Part shown: in pieces, positions 62,487-64,000 of the stretch
How positions within the stretch are numbered: the first letter of the stretch is position 1
How the letters are laid out: the number at the start of each line of letters is the position of its first letter
NCBI GenBank assembly: GCA_005656395.1
Contig: SRSI01000030.1
Coordinates: 186,001-250,000 of the forward strand
Reading direction: 5' to 3'
DNA: 64,000 bases
Origin: Strongyloides papillosus
Taxonomy: Eukaryota > Nematoda > Chromadorea > Rhabditida > Strongyloididae
Program-made: the position numbers and the translations under genes
Notes under the pieces: generated by a model
Database searches by the model: none
What the model was told of the DNA's origin: nothing
What the model saw: the letters and a program-made list of their open reading frames with translations, nothing else

Positions 62487-63865
62487 AGTTTTGATTTTTA
62501 AGTTTAGATAATGATAGAAGAAATAACGGCATTAGTTGTAAATAATACATACTTTTATTTTTTTTTATATCACTACATTTATTTTACGTCAATAAAAATT
62601 TTTTTATTAGTTTTATAGATGTACTAAATAACAAGTACAATAGTATCAATAATATTTTATTAGATATTCTAAAAACTTGTTGAAGTCTCTTACCAAGTTA
62701 GACATTCTTAAAAAGTTTAATTTGATACGAATGCGATGGACCGCTATTACTGTAAAATCCAATATTTTTAGTTTTAGTTAGTGATCTTATAACAGCAACA
62801 ACATTTGGAACTTTTATATTGATACAAAAGTAAGATCAAAATATGTTAATATCAAAAAAATTTTACAACCATTTAATACTTCAAAAACTTTAGGCATTAA
62901 ATGTTACATGGTCATTTTATAGAGTAAAGATTACGATTATCAGCAGTTTTAGCTAGTAATTTTATACGTGTATGAGATTTTAAAAAACCACTTGAAAACT
63001 CTTTAATTGTTAGTTGATTTAAGAAAATCAAGAATGTACCACAAATGATGTGGTTTTTTGGTGGATATTGTGAAAAAAAATTTATTTATTGTAAGACTTT
63101 ACTATTAAAATAATAGAAATATTTTATTTGATTTAATTATTTTTAACAAGAAAAATAAAATTTTAAAAATATCTAACTTTTTTTTGTTCATTTTGTTACT
63201 AATTAATATTAAGTAAATATAACTATGTTCTATCGATGGAGAATGAATATTTCCGTCAACTTATCGAAAAAGTTTTTAAAATCTTTTAATTATGCGAATA
63301 AATAAAAAACTATGTAACTTACAAACTAGAGGTAAACTTTAGGTTACATTCTAACTCATTTTATATATGCAAAATAAGATAGAATGTACATGAAAAATGA
63401 GCTAAAATGTGTTTTCAAAATAGGTAAAACCGTAGGCCCCTTATGCTATTAAATATATCCCTTTTTTATATAAATCGTATTGGTTAAATCAACATGTTTA
63501 GGTTTTGTGTGTATTTTAATTAGTATTGATAAAACTAATTTTATACAAATCAACGAGAATATGAATTTCAAAGAATGGATAAATTACAATAAACCTAACT
63601 TCATAGTTCAAAAATTTTGTATTAATTGTATGATAAAAATAGTAAGTAAAGTTTAAATTATTCTATACCACTTTATCATATTAATTTTTTTGAACTTTAA
63701 TATATAATTTCGTCATTTTCTCTGATTTTTATTAATAGAATAACAATTTTTATTTAAATTTTGAAAGCATATTAAAAAATAAGCGGTTTAATATAAGTTA
63801 GTCTTCCTTTTTAGTTATATTTATTATGAAATACCAAATTTATACTTTTATTTTTAGAATTCACC

Positions 63866-64000
63866 ATGGTGAAGGAATTGTTATTAGTTCATCTCCTTGG
63901 TGTTGGATTTCTTTTTCTATTTTTGGGATTTGATATTAAATCTATGATTGAAGAAAATATGCTTCATAGTGTATCACATCTTGATCCTAATAGAATGAAT
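63866..64000 (+). CDS. UNC-93-like membrane protein, N-terminal fragment
   Basis: The frame from ATG 63866 is open to the window edge (45 codons). It begins MVKELLLVHLLGVGFLFLFL, a first membrane helix, followed by GFDIKSMIEENMLHSV and SHLDPNRMN. The order GFGFLFLF, then Gly-aromatic-Asp, then (I/V)E..LHS matches the start of UNC-93-family proteins, which are MFS-fold regulators of potassium channels or trafficking chaperones. A TTTTTAG acceptor ends at 63857, eight bases before the ATG, and a GTAAGT donor at 63642 follows a 27-codon ATG frame that is out of phase, so a 5' UTR intron is likely. The assignment rests on a short N-terminus only. Confidence 0.55.
   Translation, partial: MVKELLLVHLLGVGFLFLFLGFDIKSMIEENMLHSVSHLDPNRMN

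Larger units (their letters stand above)
60042..63865. other. 3.8 kb AT-rich region with dyad repeats
   Basis: After a decayed gene end at 60314-60535 the DNA is very AT-rich. The main structure is a set of GTCGTTTTGAC/GTCGAAACGAC dyads from 60822 to 62486, annotated separately. A possible 5' UTR exon ends with a GTAAGT donor at 63642. Apart from these I see no gene. Confidence 0.5.

Noticed and set aside
63561..63641. 27-codon ATG frame ending at a GTAAGT donor, as first coding exon of the UNC-93-like gene
   Set aside because: Joining it to the acceptor at 63857 puts a stop immediately in frame, so at most it is a 5' UTR exon.

Overview
The window looks like nuclear DNA of a small-genome nematode, most probably a Strongyloididae-type (clade IV) worm. 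This is inference. The sequence is extremely AT-rich. Most introns are 39-56 bases with GTAAGT-like donors and TTTTAG or TTTTAAG acceptors. Many conserved genes have only one to three introns. Nematode-type F-box arrays and a mariner element are present, and no bacterial or viral operon signature was seen. Exon coordinates below were joined by eye from splice signals, reading phase and remembered family alignments.

Layout. (1) 1-6715: three tandem copies of a ~2.2 kb unit, each holding a two-exon F-box gene (321-324 aa) and a GC-richer module that resembles the 3' end of an old retroelement. (2) 6964-15514: a four-membrane-pass protein of unknown function, divergent from a TLC-domain membrane protein (TLCD/FLD-1 type); then a PTB+RGS regulator of G-protein signalling; then a complete USP5-type deubiquitinase. 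(3) 15515-32798: sparse DNA with only two genes, the CREB coactivator CRTC and, on the minus strand, a SPATS2-like UBA-type protein. (4) 32799-43776: housekeeping genes, with ribosome assembly factor RPF2 convergent with dynactin subunit DCTN6, then the nonsense-mediated-decay kinase SMG-1, almost all in one 7.4 kb exon. (5) 44731-50030: an intact ORF derived from a Merlin/ISXO2-type transposase that lacks the catalytic domain, and an SLC17-like major facilitator transporter. (6) 50031-60535: accessory DNA with gene relics, a long F-box gene whose stop codon comes from a dead mariner transposon, and a second F-box family (two 317-aa genes plus a broken copy). (7) 60536-64000: an AT-rich stretch with repeated short dyads of the form GTCGTTTTGAC, then the start of an UNC-93-like membrane protein that runs off the right edge.

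The single-copy genes serve unrelated cell functions (ubiquitin recycling, cAMP/CREB transcription, ribosome biogenesis, dynein transport, mRNA surveillance, membrane composition), and I see no operon linking them. The two F-box families at opposite ends of the window share architecture (N-terminal F-box, C-terminal CxxC pair) and a phase-0 intron just after the F-box region. They probably descend from one nematode-type family that is expanding by tandem duplication, and they are the most dynamic part of the window. They presumably encode substrate receptors of SCF ubiquitin ligases.
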